64,000 bases of DNA from Apus apus (lineage: Eukaryota; Chordata; Aves; Apodiformes; Apodidae). Each line of letters opens with the position of its first letter. Within the stretch, counting starts at the first letter, position 1. Location: positions 37,209,318 through 37,273,317 of the forward strand of contig NC_067285.1 of assembly GCF_020740795.1 (NCBI RefSeq), given 5' to 3'. Below the pieces are notes generated by a model that did no database searches, was not told the origin of the DNA, and was given only the letters and a program-made list of their open reading frames with translations. The position numbers and the translations under genes are program-made. This document shows positions 30,356-44,000 of this stretch, piece by piece.

Positions 30356-32739
30356 AAGAACCTGAATAAAGTTTTTTTATTTTAAGTGTAAAATACATTT
30401 TACAAACATATTTTTATTTAGTAAGATGTTTCTGTATTAAAACCCTGCTGTTTGCATCTGCTTCCCTGTCAAGTCCCAGGTTGGTGCCACCATGCAGGAC
30501 ACCACCAGCTACCAGAGCTTGCTTTGTCAGGAGGGTTTTGAGTTTGCCCTTCCCAAACATGATGGGCTGGATCATGTCCCTCAGGCAGCAGCTGCTTAGC
30601 TTTGCTGGGGTGGGGGCTGACAGGCCCCACAGGCAATTCCCTGCTACTTCCCCTGGCGCCCAATGCCTTTCAGCAGGAATTTAAGGCTGGGACCACCTCC
30701 AGCATCCTCCCTCCCACCCCACTTCCAACAGGCAAACATCTCAAGAGGTTCGGGTTTCCTCTTCCACAGCCATTTCTTTCTTGCCCCTCTCAGCCAGGGG
30801 CTGACACCCCAGCTGGCACCCAGCACATGCAGCCTGAGTCATCACCTCAAGGTCATGTTCAGTATCACCTCTTGGCTCAGCAATTTGTGGACTGGCTGGT
30901 GGGGAGAAGCAGAACAGGCTGATACCTTATCTCCTCGCCACGATACCGAAGGAACTCGCCTGCCCTGGGACCTTGAGGGAGGAACCATCTGCTTTGCCCT
31001 TCCAGGTGGTGGTGGGTTTGCTAGGTCGTTATGAAACCTTGAGAAACTGAGTTTTAATAAGCTGGTGTGGTGGTGGCAGGTCCTGCCAGCCTCACCCCAG
31101 GGCGTGCAAAGAGCTCAGAAAAAGACCTCACCGTGGCTCTGTAACTCCAAAAATCAGGTCAAATCAGCTGTTGCTGGGGGTGGAGGAGGAAAAGAAGGTT
31201 TGATAGCACCTCAAAACACATTTTGGGGAACACCTTAAACCTCTTCCTATTAAAAAAATGCTCAATGAGGTTATGAGGTCCCACAGCTCACCAAGTCTCC
31301 CAGGTGCCATGACCATGTCCACCTTGCCTGGCTTAGGACCAGAGAAGAAGAGAGTTTGTTGGTACAGAAGGGGGACTTTCCGCACTGCAAAGATCTCAGC
31401 TGAAGTATTATGGGCTTGGTAAATCCCTCTGAACTCCTTCCTGCCTGTGGAAATGCAGCCCAGGGCCTCCAGAGGTGGTGGGTTACCAAGACAGTGGCCA
31501 GGGAAGTGTTCCTCGAGCACACAGAGCAACACAACAGGTACCCTGGAGCCCCTCAGAGCTGCTGTCTTGTGAGAAACAACCACATGGCTCAACAGGGAAG
31601 TCCTGGAAATGTTTCCAGCGCTTTGCAGAAGAAACTTTCCCCACTGGTTTCTGCATCTCAGTTCCACAGCATCAGCCAGGCCACCAGCACAACCATCACC
31701 AGGAAGGACTGTGGTCCCACTGAAGGTCCAGTGCTTCCCCCAAAGCAGCCACACTGGAGCACCGAGCCCCAAAAATCCTCATGCCAAAGCTGTCCCGCCA
31801 GGACAAAGAGTTGTCCTGCTCACAGATCTGCTCATTAACCACCAACAGTCGAGATCAGGAACTTTGCAAAATCCAGAGCCACAAATTATCCTCTTTCTCA
31901 TGACCAAGAGTCCTCCAACTTCTTCTCCTCATTTTGTGCTAAACAAGACTAATGAAAGTTCTGTTTTATTTATGATATTTATCCCACAAAGAAATGGCTC
32001 CTCCCTCCCCATCTCTGCTGCCACGTGGTCCCCACTTGTGCCCTTCCCAGACACATCCAGAACCTGCAAACAGCACCAGGTTGTCACTCCCAACACGGCC
32101 CAAAGGCTGCAGAGCACTTTGGGACAAGCCAGCAAAGCCCTTGAAAACCAACTTGGTTTGATGCTACCACCACCACCCAACTGCCTGCAGCAGAAAGCAG
32201 AAGCAACCACCATCTCAGCCTGGGCGTGACATTCGTAGGGACCAAAGATGTTCACCAAAGCCTGGGATCCTGGCTGTGAGGGGGGAAGAGCAACTCAAGA
32301 GGCCTCTCAGATAATGTTGGTTATTTAATCAAGAGTGGGCAAAGTCCACTCGGCACAGCTGCGTGAGGATCCTGACGGCAGGAGCTCAGGTTTCTGCACA
32401 GAGCTGTCAGCAAAAAGCCGCTCAGGCTTCAACAAGGACACGCCAGCAGGTGATCCAGGCTGCACCATGTGGAATTTTCTTTCCACCTTCCCTGGTCAAA
32501 ACACACGTCTGCTCCAAGCAGCAGCTGGGGAAGGGCTGAAGTCCTGGACATAACGGCCACACTGGAGCAGAGCCCTGCGACCAGGCTGGCACATGGTGGT
32601 ACCTGTCACCAGGCTGCCCCAGAAGCACCAGGGCGCGGGACAAGAGCTCTCTCCAGCTCTCTCCTTGGTTGCCCAACATCTGGGACATGCAGTGATTTCC
32701 TTCTGGAGCAACTTCTGCCTTCAGTACCAGGGCTGGGAA

Positions 32740-33003
32740 TGATGGGGTGAGTGGGAATGGTTTCAAGCTGCAAGAGGGGAGACTTAGGTGAGACATGAGA
32801 AGGAAATTCTTTGCTGTGAGGGTGGTGAGAGCCTGGCCCAGGTTGCCCAGGGAAGCTGTGGCTGCCCCATCCCTGGCAGTGTTGAAGGGCAGGTTGGATG
32901 GGGCTTGGAGCAGCCTGGGCTGGTGGGAGGTGTCCCTGCCCATGAAGGGGGGTTGGAACTAGATGGTCTTTAAGGTCCCTTCCAATCCAAACCAGTCTGG
33001 GAC
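32740..33003 (+). repeat. CR1 LINE fragment
   Basis: agaggggagacttaggtgag to cttccaatccaaaccagtct. Confidence 0.93.
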
Positions 33004-33924
33004 TCTGGGACTTTTCACCAACCTGCAGTATGGTCACAAGGCACCTGGATGCATCTGGAAGCACCTGTTGGAAAACAAACACAGTGGTGACACCAGCATC
33101 CCCACTGGCACCCAAACCAGCCCTCATCTGCAGGCCCTGGATGCATGTTTTGCTCCAGCACCTGCAGCCCCATGGGCCCTTCCCTGGGATGTATCAGAGC
33201 CCAGGGAAAGCACCACCTGAGGAACAGCCAAGAGGCACGTGGGATGCAGAGGTACCCTGGCACTGGGAAACAATTCTCATCCTCCAGGCCTGGAGATCAA
33301 AAAAAGCCATGCAGAATTGGGCAGATCCCACCCAAGCCAGCTCCTGCTGGCTTTTTGTGGTCAAAAATTGGGCAGAAAATGAACAAGCTGGGCTGCTTTA
33401 TCCCCTCCCATGCCTACGTGCCCAGCCAGCAACAGCAACCACCAGCCCTGGAGATGCTGCTGCTGAAACCATCTGCAGGCAAACTGGGGGGTTCTTGCCT
33501 GCTCCCAAACCTTGCTCCAGATGTGCTTGTGTAAACAAAGCTGCAGAAAGGATGTACAGAGGGTGTCGTGCCCAAATCCTGGTGCTCTCCACCATTCCCT
33601 GCCAAGCCTACAGAGCACGTGGGTCACCAGGAGCAGAAATGACCTCAAGGGGATGCGCCAGGGCTGGAAAATCCATGTTCATTTTCTACATGGAAAATGT
33701 GTGGAGCTGGTGGGATACAGAGGAGGTGCCTGGGAACACCACACTGCACCACGTGAAGGATACATCTCTGCTTTGGTGGCCTGGCTCTGGCTGAGCAAGT
33801 GGTCCAACAGAAGCCACAAATCTTTCCAGAAAACATTTGCTGCTGCCATTGGCTGAATGAGATGGGAAGAGTTGCCCAAATAGTAGCTCAAGGTAGGGTG
33901 TTCTGAGCACTCAGGGAGTGCTCT

Positions 33925-34217
33925 GATTTTTCACTCGTGCCCTGTGACAGGACAAGGGCAATGGATTCAAACTCCAGCACAGCAAGTTCCATCTCAACAT
34001 GAGGAAGTTTTTTCTTTGCTGTGAGGGTGACAGAGCCCTGGGACAGGCTGCCCAGAGAGGTGGTGGAGGCTCCTTCTCTGGAGACTTTTCAGACCTGTCT
34101 GGAGGCCTTTCTGAGTGACCTGCCCTAGTTTTGGTCCTGCTCTGGCAGAGGAGTTGGAGTTGATGATCTTCAGAGGTTCCTTCCAACCCCTGACATCCTG
34201 TGATTCTGTGATCACCC
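33925..34217 (+). repeat. CR1 LINE fragment
   Basis: cgtgccctgtgacaggacaa to cccctgacatcctgtgattc with the terminal tgattctgtgatc repeat. Confidence 0.92.
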
Positions 34218-36359
34218 AGCACCTGAAGGAGAAGCCAAAGGCACAACTGAGCTGTCCCCTGAATAGCAGCAGGAGGTGGGGGGCGCTGATGGGGGTTAGT
34301 GGCTCTTTTTACAGTACAGAAAAGCAATGGGATCATTGCCCTTGCTCAGCCTGTGCTCCTCAAAACCCTCCACCCTGGTTCTCGAGGGTCTTCAAGCTTT
34401 CCCCACCTGTAAGGGGCAAAGGTTAAACCAAGATGGATCTTAGCAACACAGGCACTCACCAAAGTCCACCTCCCCAGGAAAGATCTCGGTTTCCATTTCC
34501 AGAACTCTTCACCAATTGCCAGGTCCTTCTCCATCTCAAGCTGCCCACTGCCAGCCTTTGCTGGTGGAGATCCCTCTTTCCAATTTTAGCCTCCTGGAAC
34601 CTGCACTGGACAAGGTGTTAAGGTTTACCCTGTTCCACACCCAACCCAGGTGGTTCTGCCTTCAAATCTGCCTTCCTACAGGTATCCTAGGACTTGACTA
34701 CTCCATGTTCAAGTCAAAAGCAGATGGTTTTTCTGGCACAAGGTGGGAAGAACACTTGGCTCTCCAACCAAGGCAGACACCACCAGACTCTCTTTTACTG
34801 ACTTCCTTGCTCCACACTGGCACAACTTTGCTGCGCCCACCTCCCTGGTGGTAAAGGTCCATGTGTGCCTAAGCAGCACAAGCTTCACCACCCAAGGCAG
34901 ACCCACACAAGGCACCCACGTGCCAGTGTCCCAGGGTGAGGGGACAACACACTTGCTGTTGGAACAGGATTGCCTCCTGGAAGCTGCCCAAGGATCCCAC
35001 CCCAGGAATACAAAGTTCAAGGGGCAAATGTGGGTGCTCAAAGTCTCCAGGAGGCCACCACCACCACCACCCTTGGCTACGCTTCTCCAGAAAGCAAAGG
35101 CAGAAGGATCACCACAGACGTGCCATACCTGAGTGGTCTGGGGGACATGCAGCCAAGTTCCTTGATGGTGGGAAATCTGGGAATGCTAAACGATGAGCAG
35201 TCACACTCTACACCCCGATCCCCACAGCCTTAGCACCACCTCAAGCCACCACCCACCTCAAACAGCTGCCCAGCAGACCCTCAAGGGGCAGGAGGAGAAG
35301 GCAGAGCAAGTGCCACAGTCTGGAGTTACCTCCAGTGCACAACAGTTGTCCCAGATCTCCTCCCTCGATTCCCACCTCCGGACCAGGCAGCACCCAGCAC
35401 AACTTGCCCCGGGGTTATTTCTGAAGGCAGCAAAGCTCCACCCAAGCACAGCCCTGCTGTGGACCCACAGGAAACCACGCTGAGCACGATGCAGTAAAGT
35501 CAGACACTACAAAGCAGAATTCAGCAGATCTCCATTTAATGGCATGTGCAGAAATCCATACATTTCCTGATGTCAATGATGGTTCTGATGTGCATGATGT
35601 GCCAGGCCTTGAAAAATCTACTTGGTCACTGATCTCTGGGAGTGTGAGTTCCCTCCAGCAATCATCTGGGGGAAGGAGCTTTTCTTCTTAAAAATTATTT
35701 TCAACCACAAAGTTGCAACGAGACCACCGTGAACGGAAGTCAGAGCCCAGAACCCACAGCCAGTTCTGCAAAGGGTTTTGCCAAGATACAAAGAAACCCC
35801 CTCCTCGCACAGGGAGAAAGGGAACTGGGTAAGAAACAGGTTGGTCTGATTCAGCACCCAACAGCCAGGCAGAAGTAACACTCCATCAGTTCTGCACAGC
35901 AGTTCTTGGCCAAGGCTGAGGAACAGGGCAGAGAAGTAGAGCCAACCCATCCCCAGAAAGCAGAAGGAACGACCCTGTCACCACCAGGTCACTCACAGAC
36001 ATTGCACTTTTTTTGCCAGGCCTGGGGCTCTGTAGCCTCCAACGTGCTCCATCCCAGCAGGTTTTGGGGGTAGATGTTTCAAGGCCTGGTGATGGCTCCC
36101 AGGACAGCTTCTCCCAGCCTCTCCCAGCTCCCAAAGCCCAGCATCTATTGCATAGCATTTCTTTAAGGCACTAGGTTTGCCCACCTCAAGCAGCCCTTCG
36201 AAATCAATGCAGTTTCCATCCAGTCCAAATTCCTCTGGCCTACAAGTGCAATAATTTACACAGCGACTGAAAAGCAAGGGTTGCAAAAGAGTAAACCCAG
36301 CTTTCCATTCCTGACCCTCAAGAAGATAAAAGGAAACTACATTTTTTTCCAAAGCCTTT

Positions 36360-36365
36360 TTTATT
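36360..36365 (-). terminator. SGMS1: Candidate SGMS1 polyadenylation signal (AATAAA)
   Basis: AATAAA on the minus strand, about 1.5 kb after the SGMS1 stop, at the boundary where AT-rich UTR-like sequence gives way to GC-richer sequence; T-rich elements follow within 40 nt. Confidence 0.5.
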
Positions 36366-36483
36366 TTCCTTCACCGTCGTCATTTTTACAAATACAAATA
36401 TCACCTGGTGAATACACCAAAAAAAAAAAAATAAAATAAAATAAAAGCCCTACAAACTCTGCTTCACGTAAAATACAGAATGG

Positions 36484-36510
36484 ATATATATATATACTTA
36501 TATATATATT
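36484..36510. repeat. TA dinucleotide repeat in SGMS1 3'UTR
   Basis: Two TA runs separated by a short interruption. Confidence 0.8.
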
Positions 36511-37864
36511 TTCTCTTCATTCTTAGAAAAAAAAAAAAAACCAACAAAAAAACCAACAAACTCTTTTGCTCTGCACATTGGCAAGTTTGGGAGAGAACAC
36601 TTCCCCAAACATAACAGTGTGAAATTTAGAATCACATGCAGCTTCTGCACAAGTAGTTGAAAGAAACAGGTTTATCCTTGTTGTTTTCCAACAACGTTTC
36701 CACAGGGGATGGAGAAACCATTTGTCGTTCACTCAGTGATCATTTGTAAAACTCTTAAAAAAAAAAAAAAAAGGAATTCATGGCTGTTTTTCTTTTTAAA
36801 ACACAGCTACCAAGTAGAGAATAAAGTGAAACCTTTTAGTGTGACCTGCCCACAATGTGTGAGCAAGGTTGGACCCTTTTCACCTGGTTTCCTCCCCCCC
36901 CTCCACATGGCAATTTCAACATTATAAGCAAATTTCCAGTTTAATTTAGCTATAAATGCAAAAAAAAAATTAGTAATTATACAGTATATATAATTCTGCT
37001 TTCATGGAATACTTTATTTTAAATAAAAACATTTAAGACTGCCTACTGACCATACAATCAAGACAAGAAAGGCACTAGAAACATAGACAAATCTCTCTCT
37101 CCCAAGAAGCTTATTCTTTAAATTTTAACTCTCTATTCTCTGACATGTAAAAACTCTCTTTTTTTTTTTTTAAATTTAATTTTCATACACATCTTGAAAA
37201 ATAAAGTTAGGAAATACTTAGAAAATCACTTTACAACTTTTTTTTTCTTCTTTTTTTTTTTTTTAATGTTTTTTTTTGCACTTTTTTGGACACAGTCACT
37301 GCAGATTCTACAAAAATCAAGATCACCAAAACCTTCCTGTGTCTCTCACTCGTCGCGTGGTGCAACAGGTAGAAAGATCTCTCCACTGTTACCCAAGGCA
37401 GGTATTTAGAAACCTTCACAGAGTCATTTGCTAGAAAATGGCTTAGAGCCCAATCTTTGGGGCAAGAGATACGAAAAGTATGTTTTCCCAAGAAAATAAT
37501 AGGCTTTATTCCCAGACGTGACTGGAAAGACCAGGAACTTAGGATTAGAAAAGTTTTCATTTCTGCTGTCGCATCTAATAGAAAGGAACATGGGGATGGG
37601 GTGACTGCAAATCCCAAATCTACTACCCAGAAATGTGTAACAGTGCACGACAAGTTCCACTCTCTTTATTCTTGTCCAACGCGGGTCCTTTGGAGAGGAA
37701 AAAAAGATCACAGTGCTTACCAGGTAACTGAACAGGGAGCTGTTAAGAGGAAGGGTTAAGGAGGGGGTTGGTTTTGTGGGTTGTTTTTTTTTATGGCATC
37801 TTCTCTTCTGGAGTTCTTAGCACTTGGGACAGGTCCTTTCCCCTCGCTGTCCCCAGACACACCG

Positions 37865-38044
37865 TTATGTGTCACCCAGCAGGCGGCTGTACTTCACCTG
37901 CCTGCCCCGGTGCAGCACCGGCCAGGGGAAGGGCCAGTAGTAGGAACGAGGTACAATTCCTTGGACATTCTTTTCAAAGTACTGGAAGGGCTTGTACCAC
38001 CAGACCCTTGCAAGGAGGTTTGTTTGGGAAGCTTCTTTTAGCAC
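37865..38044 (-). CDS. SGMS1: SGMS1 coding exon 5 (C-terminal tail)
   Basis: Residues 355-413 plus a TAA stop at 37867-37865: [20 protein letters not shown], then [15 protein letters not shown], ending with the tail. Acceptor gatctttccgcag. Confidence 0.97.
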   Translation of the reverse strand: MLKEASQTNLLARVWWYKPFQYFEKNVQGIVPRSYYWPFPWPVLHRGRQVKYSRLLGDT

Positions 38045-41000
38045 CTGCGGAAAGATCAGCAGAAACGGGAGAGAATTAACACGGGAGCAGGGCACAGCTT
38101 CCCGGCACGGCTCTTGCTGCTGTGGTGCCTTGCTCACAGCTGCTTCCCAACACCTCCCAGGATCCAGACGCACCTCCCAGGATCCAGAAACACCTCCCAA
38201 ACTGGTCTGCGTGAACCAAGATGACGAGGACACAAGCTGCTTTTCCACAGCCTCCCTGCACACACCAAATGCTGCTCCTGAGTGAGACCCGCCCTCGTTT
38301 CCCAGTCCTCGGCTGCTCAATGGGCCCAGAGGAACAGGAGGAGTGGCCCAAAAAGATCAGTTTCTCCTTTGGGAATGACAAAAACCCAACCCAAAACACC
38401 TCTTCTACTACTTTGGAGATACCTCAGCAACGTCAACTCATCCCTTATTGATGTAATCCACTGGTAGGAAAGTAAGAATCTCAGAATCACTGAAGTGTTC
38501 TGGTTGGAAAAGACCTTTAAGATCAAGTGCAACCATAACCCAACTCTACCAAACATTAACCCAACTCCACCAAATCCAAGAACTACAAGACCTCATTTAG
38601 ACTTCATCTGACCTCTGAAGCCTTTACTGCTGCTCTCTGGTTGAGCGTTATTAACCATGCTTGGCCACCTCCCATCCTGTGCTGCCTCTCCTCCTGAGCA
38701 ACTCCTTCTTCCCAGGATTTCCCCCATCCCATTTTTCACACCATCCCAGACAGAGACCTTAGGACAGGAGCAGCCTCTTCTCTAATCTATCCTCCAAACT
38801 GAAAACATTTCCCTCGGATAGGGAAACATATCTTAGAAACACTTTGAAAAACTGGTTCAGCTTTAGTGAGGCCTCATCTACACAAGCCACAGAATACAAG
38901 GAAAACTCAGTTGGCTTCAACAACAACAACAAAAACCCAACAAGGCAAAAAAAAAACACAACTAAATGGCTTGTTCCACTAGTACAAAAATGGCCAATTG
39001 GCCGAAAATCAGGTGGACTTCAAAAACTGAGGTTACACAGTGGAAGCAGCTTGGGCAAACCTTCCAGATGTGTGGTCAAGACACAAGCTGAACCCAACCC
39101 TTGACACCTTTTTCTCTCTGCGAACCCATGTGAGGGGGGAAGAGGGGGATGGTCCACAAGACATGGGTCACTCCACTCCTACTCCTGCAGGAAGGCTCAA
39201 GGCAAAGCCTGGATGTTTTCCCACCACCACGCTACGGCGAGTGAAGCCACGTGGGTCCAAAGACTGGGAGAAACTCACTTGCTGGTTGGCCATTGTGTGG
39301 TACCACCAGAAAAGTCTTGTAGTGATGTAGTAAGCCACCACCACGTCCACAGTGTAGTGGTCATGAGCAAGGAGGATGCAGAACATCCCAACTATGCTGA
39401 GTGCCCAGCAAAACCAGTGATACCACCAGAGTCGCCGAGGGGAATCTGGAAAGAAGCACAATCACGGATTATTTCAAAGTGTAACTTATAATTGTACTCA
39501 GAGATAATCAGATGCTTGGAAAATAGAAAGGTTGGCAAATGTTTGGGAAACAGGCCCATAATAATATAGTCTGCCCTGGTCAGTAAAATCCACTCATTTG
39601 TATTTCAATATTCATTCTACATAGATAGCAACACATTCCTCTGGCCTTTTGGAAAAGATAAATGCATGGGGCCACAGAGATGATCTGAGGCTGGAGCAGC
39701 TCTGCTCTGGAGACAGGCTGGGGGAGTTGGGGTGTTCAGCCTGGAGAAGAGAAGGCTCCAGGGAGACCTTAGAGCACCTTCCAGTGCCTGAAGGGGCTCC
39801 AGGAAAGCTGGGGAGGGACTTGGGACAAGGGCAGGGAGGAATGGGACAAGGGGAAAGGGCTTCCACCTGGAAGAGGGGAGATTTAGGTTGGACATTAGGA
39901 GGAAATTCTTCCCTGTGAGGGTGGTGAGACACTGGTCCAGGTTGCCCAGAGAAGATGTGGCTGCCCCATCCCTGGCAGTGTTGAAGGGCAGGTTGGATGG
40001 GGCTTGGAGCAACCTGGTCTGGTGGGAGGTGTCCCTGCCCCTGCAGGGGGTTGGGACTAGATGGTCTTTAAGGTCCCTTCCAACCCAAACCAGTCTGGGA
40101 TTTGATGATTCTATATCTTAAGGCCTGACTGTTACAAAATGAACAACCCTTTACTCTGCATCACATCCATTTGTCTCTAGATTAGGAGACACAGTAGAAA
40201 TACCCTTTGTTGTCAGGGTGTAATAAAGGTATCAATTAAATTCTAAACAAACTTTTTTAAAAAATAAAATGCTTAATTCAGACACCTACACGGTAAAAGT
40301 GTTTCATTTTGCCTCCAAAGTCTTCTTTTTCAGTAAGCATCATGTCTCTGAAGTTCTATTCTTTTAATGAATTGAAGAAGGGAGCATTTTTTACTTTAAT
40401 GGTGTTTCCTGATCAGCAACTGAGCAAGGACTGACCCCCCAGGGGACTCCCCAGGCAAGGACTTACACTCTCTGATAAACAAGTAGGTGAGCGTGAGGAT
40501 GACCGTGTGCCCGCTGTACAGGTAGTCACCACACATGTTGTGGGACCCTGTGATGGACAATCCTCCCCCAGCAAGCAACTTCATTATCCTTCGCAGGTGA
40601 GATTCCCAGTCTCCAAAAAGCTGGTGGGAGAGTAAAACACACAAAAACAGCTCAGTGATACATCAGCCTTGACCTGAGTTCTCAGCAGTGCTGTTTAGTC
40701 AGCAACTTTCTGTTCTTCTCTCTTTTCACTTTGAGACACAAGAGCCACCAGGAAACCCACAGCCTTCCCCAACAGCCAGCAGCACATTTCTAGAGGAAAA
40801 ACAGACTTATGCTTACACCATATTTACTGGGATACATAATGGGTGTATTTCTATAAAAACCTCACATCTATGCAGTGAAGTTCAGAATAACGACTCTCAG
40901 AAAACCTAGGACTTCTCTAACAGTCTCCAAAATCCAGCTTCACCAATAAAAAGGAATGACAAATCCTTCCAGCTATGTCTAGGATGTTGTCATCTCCTCT

Positions 41001-44000
41001 GAACAGCTGGTTTTCCTTCTGATCCAGAGGCAATGCACTCTACAATAAATAAAGCTTCATTTAATTCATGCAGGCCCTACAGAAGATATTCCAACAGAAA
41101 AGAGGATGAAGTGCCCAAGCTCCATGGCCAGCTGCCCGAACCCAGATTCAAGGCACAGAAGACACTATCGAGCTCCAAACTCCATGGTCTTCCACTGCTC
41201 CCCTTGGAAAGGCTTCAAAAGTCATTTATTTCCACTTCATGTTTCCAAAGAAACATCCATGGTGTTTGTCAGAGTGTGGTGCCAAACTTGTCTGCCAGCT
41301 TTAACATGCACCATCCACACGAGCATCAGAGACCCTCCTCCATGCCTGATGCTTTGGCTCTGACCCACCTCCAACCCACCATGGGCTCTCAGGGGGTATC
41401 TCTGAAAAAAAAACCAACAAAACAACTTCCATTTGCCTTAGGAAAGCCAAATGGAAGCAAACCAAGTCCTTCTGGTAAGGACTTCCTCCTCCTCTCCCCC
41501 CAGGCTGACCAAAGGGCAGCTGGCACTGTCCCAAGAGTTTGCTTTTGCTGCTCTCAGCTCTAAAACAAGCTCAAGTGTTAAACAAATCCCCAAAGGAAAT
41601 GTTAAGTGGTGAGACAAGCACCACCAGGACGTACTCAGGACCTCCAGGATCCAATGGGAAGCAGGAACCATCTGAACTCAAAGGACCAACGGGTCAATGC
41701 ACACAACTACATGTGAGCTGCAGCCTTACCTCATTTTATGAGGGTTTAAAATCCATGGTAACCATTAAACAGTCAGAAAGAAACACAGATGCACCTGGCT
41801 GGCCAACATAGATGTGTTTTTCTTTCATTTTAAAGTTCAGTCTTGCTTTAAGAAGTGGAAATTATTAACTTCTGACATATTTAAGCCGGATCTTTGCCTC
41901 AATTAAATGTTTCCTGCTTCCAGATCTTTACAAACCATTAAAAGGAGCCCCAAAGCCCACTCTTCACAATCATATCTAACTCCAGAAGGTGTTGAGAGGT
42001 TAATTTTTTCCCCAGCAGTGTATTTATAGCTTCCATGAAAGCCCAGCTAATCCTTACTCTTACCAGGGCAGCAGAGGAGCCCAGCACAGGCTTGTCTTTA
42101 CTTGAGCAATGCGACAGATTCGCCAAGGCTGCAAATGCCCCAACCTGGCAGATTTCCTCCTTTCAGCCCAGAAATGCTTGTGCTTTCTTTCTTAATTTTG
42201 TAATGGCTGACTGATCAAACACAATGTTGGCTCCTCTCCACAAAAGATCTCAGTCCCTCCAGAAGCCACCCATGGCTGCGCACACACTCTGCCTTGTCCA
42301 ACAGCTGGAGCAGCACCCTCACTGGCTTCATTTCCCTGAGGAACCAAAGTGTCTGGGCTGTGTATGGACCAGCAATCCTCACCAAAATATGTCTACCAAG
42401 TCCCATCAGGATTTTACTACCTGTAATCCAGCTCATGGCTGTGCACACAAATCTGTTGGACTGTGCATGTAGTAGATATTTTACAGATATTACTTTTTTA
42501 CACCCTTTCTCCTGCTTAATTTGAGCTGCAGCAGGTAAAACCTCAGGTGGGGCATGGAGATGAACCACTATGGAGAAAGAGCAGATGTGACTCATGTATA
42601 TATAGACATGGACATGTAGCAATAAGACAAGGGGGAATGGTTTTAAACTGAAAGAGGGGAAATTTAGATTAGCCATTAGGAGGAAACTCTTCACTATGAG
42701 GGTGGTGAGTCACTGGCCCAGGCTGCCCAGGGAAGTTGTGGCTGCCCCATCCCTAGAGGTGTTGAAGGGCAGGTTGGATGGGGCTTGGAGCAACCTGGTC
42801 TGGTGAGAGGTGTCCCTGCCCATGCAGGGGGTCAGAACTAGATGGCCTTTAAGGCCCCTTCCAACCCAAACCATTCCCTGATTGTAGATGCACCTTGTTC
42901 CTCACCACAATGTCCAGTCTGTCTTACTCTGCATTTCCCTCCCACAAATAGCACCTTGCACTAAGGACCTGGCTTACACCAATCCTGGTGTGACATGAGA
43001 TAGGTGCAACACCACCATCCCTGTCCCACCTCCACAAATTACCCTTCAAGGCTGAATACAAGGGTCTTGGTCAAGCACCCCTGTCTCCATAGCTTGGTTT
43101 CAGCCACAGCTTTCACAAGCCCATTTTATTTCTTGGCCCAACAAACAGGAGTCAGTGCTGGATTGGAGAGGAGGTGGCAAGACCTTCTGCTAACACAATT
43201 GCAAAATTACACACAGGGATGAAGGGTTGCAAAGGAAACAGTTTCACCAGCCTTGGAAAAATCAATTTGGGGCCATTTTGAACTACAAACCATAGTTGGA
43301 TTTGATGCACTCAAGTGTTTAGAAATAAATGAGTCACACGTGGCACCTCTTCAGCTCCCACACTTTCGTCTGCTTTGGTGGAGACAGAAAAATGCTGATT
43401 GTGCAAATCAGTTGAAAATGCTTCAGAAATTGCCTAGATTAGCACTTGGGAAAGGGTAGGAAGGGCTGCAGTGCCCCAAAGCAACTGTCAACACCCTCAC
43501 CCAGAGAGAAGCTGACGAACTGCAGGACATCTCCACCATGCCAAACTGGTATTTTCAAATGAGCAATTAATTATTGAGAAACAATAATTTTGGTAGACAG
43601 CAGAACAGGGGGAGAACATACAGATTAAACTAAGAAAGGGCAATCAGCAGAAGTTTACCTTTGGAGAGCACTTGAAATGCATGCCAGGTACTGGGAGTGT
43701 AGTCACATACATGGTGATACAGCGGTACAGGTACAGTGTGCCAACGATACAGAAAAACCTTCTGCTAATTATAGACCTAGAAGATAAAAATAAAAACAGG
43801 AAAACACCCAAGGAGGTCACTAAAGGCAAATAAAATACACAAAGGTAAATAAACTACTAACTGTTCTCTTCTTGGGGCTTTTGAAACCCATGACAGTATC
43901 AGCTTACACCTGAGAATACTGAATGACTTTACAAATGTTCCCACGCTTGACAGGTCAGGAACACAAGAGCAACTCAACTAACAGCACCCAAGAAGGTGAT

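Larger units (their letters stand above)
28173..36344. other. ASAH2-SGMS1 intergenic interval
   Basis: Holds the presumed ASAH2 5'UTR/promoter at its left edge, CR1 copies at 28889-29375, 30147-30355, 32740-33003 and 33925-34217, a 22-base T run (29953-29974) and several long but unrecognised open frames. No established gene was identified. Splice-flanked open segments near 31292-31444 and 35851-36266 are described under findings. Confidence 0.6.
36345..37864 (-). other. SGMS1: Probable SGMS1 3'UTR
   Basis: AT-rich, repeat-poor sequence with long A/T runs follows the stop codon for about 1.5 kb and ends near AATAAA at 36365-36360. There is a (TA)n tract at 36484-36510. Other TTTATT matches on the plus strand (for example near 37013) could be alternative signals. 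Confidence 0.55.
38045..39278 (-). other. SGMS1: SGMS1 intron 4
   Basis: Intron between the last two coding exons. Contains a three-copy tandem repeat (38151-38199) and a short CR1 end (38478-38580). Confidence 0.85.

Noticed and set aside
31609-32229. 206-codon plus-strand open frame
   Set aside because: Low-complexity Pro/Ser/Gln-rich translation with no family features; opposed by an equally long minus-strand frame.
33030-33794. 254-codon plus-strand open frame between ASAH2 and SGMS1
   Set aside because: No recognisable domain, no good splice or promoter context, and overlapping open frames on the other strand; the region is simply poor in stop codons.
34457-34545. Minus-strand segment with CAG acceptor and strong GTGAGT donor near LEMEKDLAIGEEFWKWKPR
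   Set aside because: Isolated; no partner exons in phase or homologous protein recognised, so it is not called as an exon.
35993-36352. 119-codon minus-strand open frame taken whole as a gene
   Set aside because: Only the part 36185-36266 has convincing splice borders; the rest reads through intron-like sequence.
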